Shown in pieces: positions 61,801 through 64,000 of a stretch of DNA of 64,000 bases. The DNA comes from Nemopilema nomurai (lineage: Eukaryota > Cnidaria > Scyphozoa > Rhizostomeae > Rhizostomatidae). The position numbers and the translations under genes are program-made. The number at the start of each line of letters is the position of its first letter. The stretch's first letter is position 1. The stretch lies in NCBI GenBank assembly GCA_003864495.1, contig ML133409.1, positions 902,818 through 966,817 of the forward strand. The letters run 5' to 3'. The notes beneath the pieces are model-generated. The model saw nothing but the letters and a program-made list of their open reading frames with translations, was not told the origin of the DNA and searched no databases.

Positions 61801-63062
61801 CGAAGTGAACACGCTAATTGCCATGTGAGAGCATGACATGATTTAAAGAACAAACGAAAGAACAAAGGACATCAGTACAAGAGATTACGGGAATTAGAAG
61901 ATGTTTGTTGTTACAGGGTAAAGGCGTATGACACGACATTAAGTTTGTTTAAACGAACGTGATGGTCCAGTTAAAACCAGTCCTCGTAGTGAAATGTTAA
62001 CTTAAAAATATCCAGCCAATAGGCATTGTGCGAAGGAGGCTTTTGAGATAAGCAATGAAACATGCGACTTCACTACTGCAGTGGAACAACTGTATGTATC
62101 TATGACAATATTTAACAAACAAGATTTAAAAGAAAGAAAGAAAGAAAATAGTTTTGAATGGGCATTTTCACAGGCTTGATTTGCGTTTGAGAAGATACGA
62201 ATACGGCTATGGTGCGTTAGAGTGCGTTAGAGTGTATGAGAAACTAAACAGTACCAGAGAATTGGTACGGGATATGATTTTATCGAATATTCACATTCGT
62301 AAAATTAACAGCAAAAATGAAACATCTGCCTATACTGCCCATTAAATATACTTTCTTACTTTTGACCTACACTCCACATCATTCATTACGTGCTTCTAAT
62401 ATCTGGCTTAACGCTTCCAAGAAGCAAAATGCTACCACGAGATCAACCATTTGTCCTCCAGTTAGGATACTTGGATTCCACAACAACCCGTTCAGCTGTA
62501 CAATTCATTAAATAATCATTATATGAAGCGGAAAACTTATGAAGACACGCGAGAGGAATTTTTGAAGCTTCATAATTTATATGAGAATTACACCGCCCTC
62601 GCAAAAGATTGCAACAGTGCCATTTGAAGAGACTAGACAGAAGTAAAGAGGTGGTTTGTACGTAAAAAGCTGAGGCGTGATACAAATGGAGTGATAGAAG
62701 AGATGTGCCAGTTTCATCTGCGAACAGTGGTGCAGATTCTCAGACTCTGTTTTGAGGGGAGGGATCGACAAATATCTACGCGAATAACAATCACAGATCA
62801 GCCGCCTGTCACTGAATACGTGGAAGAAATGTTTGGGCGATCACGTCATCGTCTTCGAATGTGATCGTTTCACACGTGGTGGATAAAATTCGGCTTAACC
62901 TGGTGCCATAAACTAAAAAAGCATTGGGAATAAGGGTTTAAAAGAAAACTAGGGATCTAGAGAAACCAAGTGGAATCACCACATGGGTGTGTGGGACATA
63001 CCAATCACAGCCTTTCTTGCAGCTCTTTGTAAACCATCTGCCATTGCAAAAGAACTTCTCGC
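47141..63062 (-). CDS. MED13: Mediator of RNA polymerase II transcription subunit 13 (5' exons outside window)
   Basis: MED13 is the large subunit that links the CDK8/cyclin C/MED12 kinase module to core Mediator in the nucleus. Exons in transcript order: 63002–63062, 60213–60355, 58702–58923, 58078–58216, 57720–57839, 56728–57468, 55442–56114, 54755–55063, 53231–54403, 52709–52829, 52262–52321, 51850–51988, 51084–51291, 50478–50681, 49831–50075, 49334–49476, 48291–48979, 47920–48005, 47141–47276. They join in one frame for about 1,869 residues to a TAG; vertebrate MED13 has about 2,170, so roughly the first 150 or more residues lie beyond 64000. Landmarks follow human MED13 in order: FSFTYFIYGES; MLYPSCLVG; FSDLDKLFEPSDDED; DLSEMFPTPPS; GQRDVAYVVVAPDTD; IIRVLREGII; LPAIVVYMIDPF; KICTGFGPGAL; FVPPFILAP with LFCSYCLSHDLSWVLVTCTD; TWRIVIHRLGNPGKGELK; HPLDTD; FLLEQLDALSWLTINP. 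The exon 3 donor appears to be GC (CAG|GCACGT). The exon 1 acceptor could instead be at 63073. Confidence 0.95.
49223..49328 (-). repeat. Dispersed repeat, copy B, next to a MED13 splice donor
   Basis: Inverted copy of 4613–4717, about 80% identical by eye over about 100 bp. It starts within six bases of the donor of MED13 exon 49334–49476 and runs into the intron. Confidence 0.7.
53231..57839 (-). other. MED13: MED13 exons 5–9: long linker and start of the conserved C-terminal half
   Basis: Mostly disordered: Ser/Pro/Gln-rich with a basic RGPGRPKK AT-hook-like motif at the start of the 55442–56114 exon. Conserved short motifs are FSDLDKLFEPSDDED and DLSEMFPTPPS, both matching human SD(L)..(L/M)F motifs. 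The 1,173-nt exon ends with KSWTKLFLEPFAGQRDVAYV and FFRELSITYE, the start of the MID-like/PIWI-like region. Confidence 0.92.
58961..59195. repeat. 18-bp minisatellite in a MED13 intron, about 13 copies
   Basis: Unit gtgagggtgggagaggac, near-identical, with a few gtgcgggtgg variants, one 17-bp unit and one unit with gtggaag. It lies between MED13 exons at 60213–60355 and 58702–58923, 38 bases upstream (on the transcript) of the acceptor at 58923. The plus strand is G-rich with repeated GGGTGGG; the transcript carries the C-rich strand. It creates an artificial His-Pro-His-Val-Leu-Ser repeat frame on the minus strand. Confidence 0.95.
62128..62150. repeat. (AAAG)n microsatellite
   Basis: Short run of aaag units (aaaagaaagaaagaaagaaa) within the MED13 intron upstream of 60355. 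Confidence 0.85.
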
Positions 63063-63073
63063 CTATCAGTTGC

Positions 63074-64000
63074 CTACGTAGAGGGAAATAATGGAAAATA
63101 AGGGTTCAGGCTGTGGATAAAATCAACTTAATTGTAAGAGCATAGAGCAAAAATGATTTTTATGCGCGCGCATGCTGACATGACTTCACTTGCCGCCAAA
63201 AAACAAACTGATATGTAGAGATTCAATGATCTAGTTTCTGCCTGTTTTGACAAAGTGTACTTGAATTTTTTATTCTTATTCCTTCTCATCTTTGTGTCTT
63301 ATCTTTTTCATCCAATTCAGGCAAATTAAAGCATTTGACTAAGGCTCGAAAGCACAAATCTATGCCTTGTTCCCCTATGCTTCGCTAATCAGCAGAAACA
63401 TCCACGGCCTAGGCAGAGGGGAAACTGAACAAATTAAAAAGAAAATTCCATGCTTCGTCTTTTTTGGTCATGAAGATGAATTAACAAAAAATCTGCGTGT
63501 GGTATGGTGCCGATTTTGTGATAAAATGAATTTAAATTTTGAACCATTTATCCATAGATCTGACAATTCTTAGGGTATATATACTCAAACTTTAATTTTT
63601 AAATATGAAATGAGCCGATCAAGCCTCAACTTCACTCCGCCATGTTCAGAACCGTTGTTGTTGCAGTGACACGAAACCCAAGCACATTGCAACTTCCAGG
63701 ATCGCAATCAGGTGTCGCATGGTCTGTTGGCGGGAAAAATTTTGCGCGTTGCCATTTGGCGCAAAAACTCTTCGCACAACAGCGGCAAACATTTTGCCCA
63801 ATCGAAAGCAAAAAACTATGGGCTGGTATGAGACAGGTCTTAGAGGACTGTCAGCAGTTGATTTAAGACAATCAGAGGTATTAGGTTGCTTAAAACAAGA
63901 AATGCTCCGTCTCTTGAAACATTGAAACCAATTCTGGATTGTCCATGTTATGCGCTTTAGTTAGGTCCTGGACTTTAAACACCCAATTGCAAATAATGAT
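63074..64000. other. Probably MED13 intron; earlier exons not found
   Basis: No further MED13 exon was recognised up to the window edge. The plus-strand frames at 63642–63866 and 63719–63925 are GC-richer than their surroundings but match no family I know. Confidence 0.45.

Larger units (their letters stand above)
58078..63062 (-). other. MED13: MED13 exons 1–4 in window: N-terminal domain part
   Basis: The exon at 63002–63062 (EKFFCNGRWFTKSCKKG) matches the FVRIGKWFVKPY block of human MED13 only weakly but joins in phase to 60213–60355 (TLAFSFTYFIYGESLVSVSVD), which is clear. The next exon has VVLAPGG…LTEWEKFYP…MLYPSCLVG, matching ILCPFG…GEWKQFYP…MIYPACFVLV. These belong to the Med13 N-terminal domain. 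Confidence 0.85.

Overview
The window is animal nuclear DNA. Its genes are cut into many short exons with GT–AG junctions, introns are mostly a few hundred bases to about 2 kb, and transposon debris and tandem repeats lie between them. The two recognisable large genes (a Mediator MED13 and a CHFR ubiquitin ligase), a VWC-domain membrane protein and a P2X7-type ballast-domain relic point to an intron-rich invertebrate metazoan. I cannot place the phylum. All three host genes lie on the minus strand, so transcription runs from high to low coordinates.

Layout from high to low coordinate. (1) 47141–63062: MED13, 19 exons whose splice phases agree throughout, giving about 1,869 residues to a stop codon; the first exons lie beyond the window edge. 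(2) 42627–47140: intergenic, with a decayed LINE reverse transcriptase, a 17-bp tandem repeat and a fragment rich in GGGGCTTATTCGAGG-type sequence. (3) 30859–42626: CHFR, essentially complete from ATG to stop in about 18 exons, including a 23-nt microexon inside the RING finger; introns hold an inverted-repeat element and a poly-G run. (4) 2039–30858: about 29 kb without a recognisable host gene. It holds a 400-bp TA-flanked MITE, a 1.5-kb element with 30-bp perfect terminal inverted repeats carrying a broken ballast-domain gene, a 277-bp hAT-type MITE with a perfect 8-bp target duplication, a degenerate tandem array, and a 450-bp purine-only tract. (5) 977–2038: the last two exons of a type I membrane protein with a VWC domain.

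The host genes are not a pathway cluster. MED13 belongs to the Mediator kinase module (transcription), CHFR is a mitotic-stress E3 ligase that binds poly(ADP-ribose), and the VWC protein is probably a cell-surface protein; nothing seen links them. The best candidate for something unusual is the 21.1–22.6 kb element: a domain best known as the cytoplasmic ballast of vertebrate P2X7 receptors lies inside a unit with transposon-like ends. In this copy the gene is broken (no acceptor AG at exon 2, a pair of frameshifts, an internal segment missing).

All exon limits were derived by eye from splice consensus, reading-frame phase and remembered family similarity. No alignment or database search was run.
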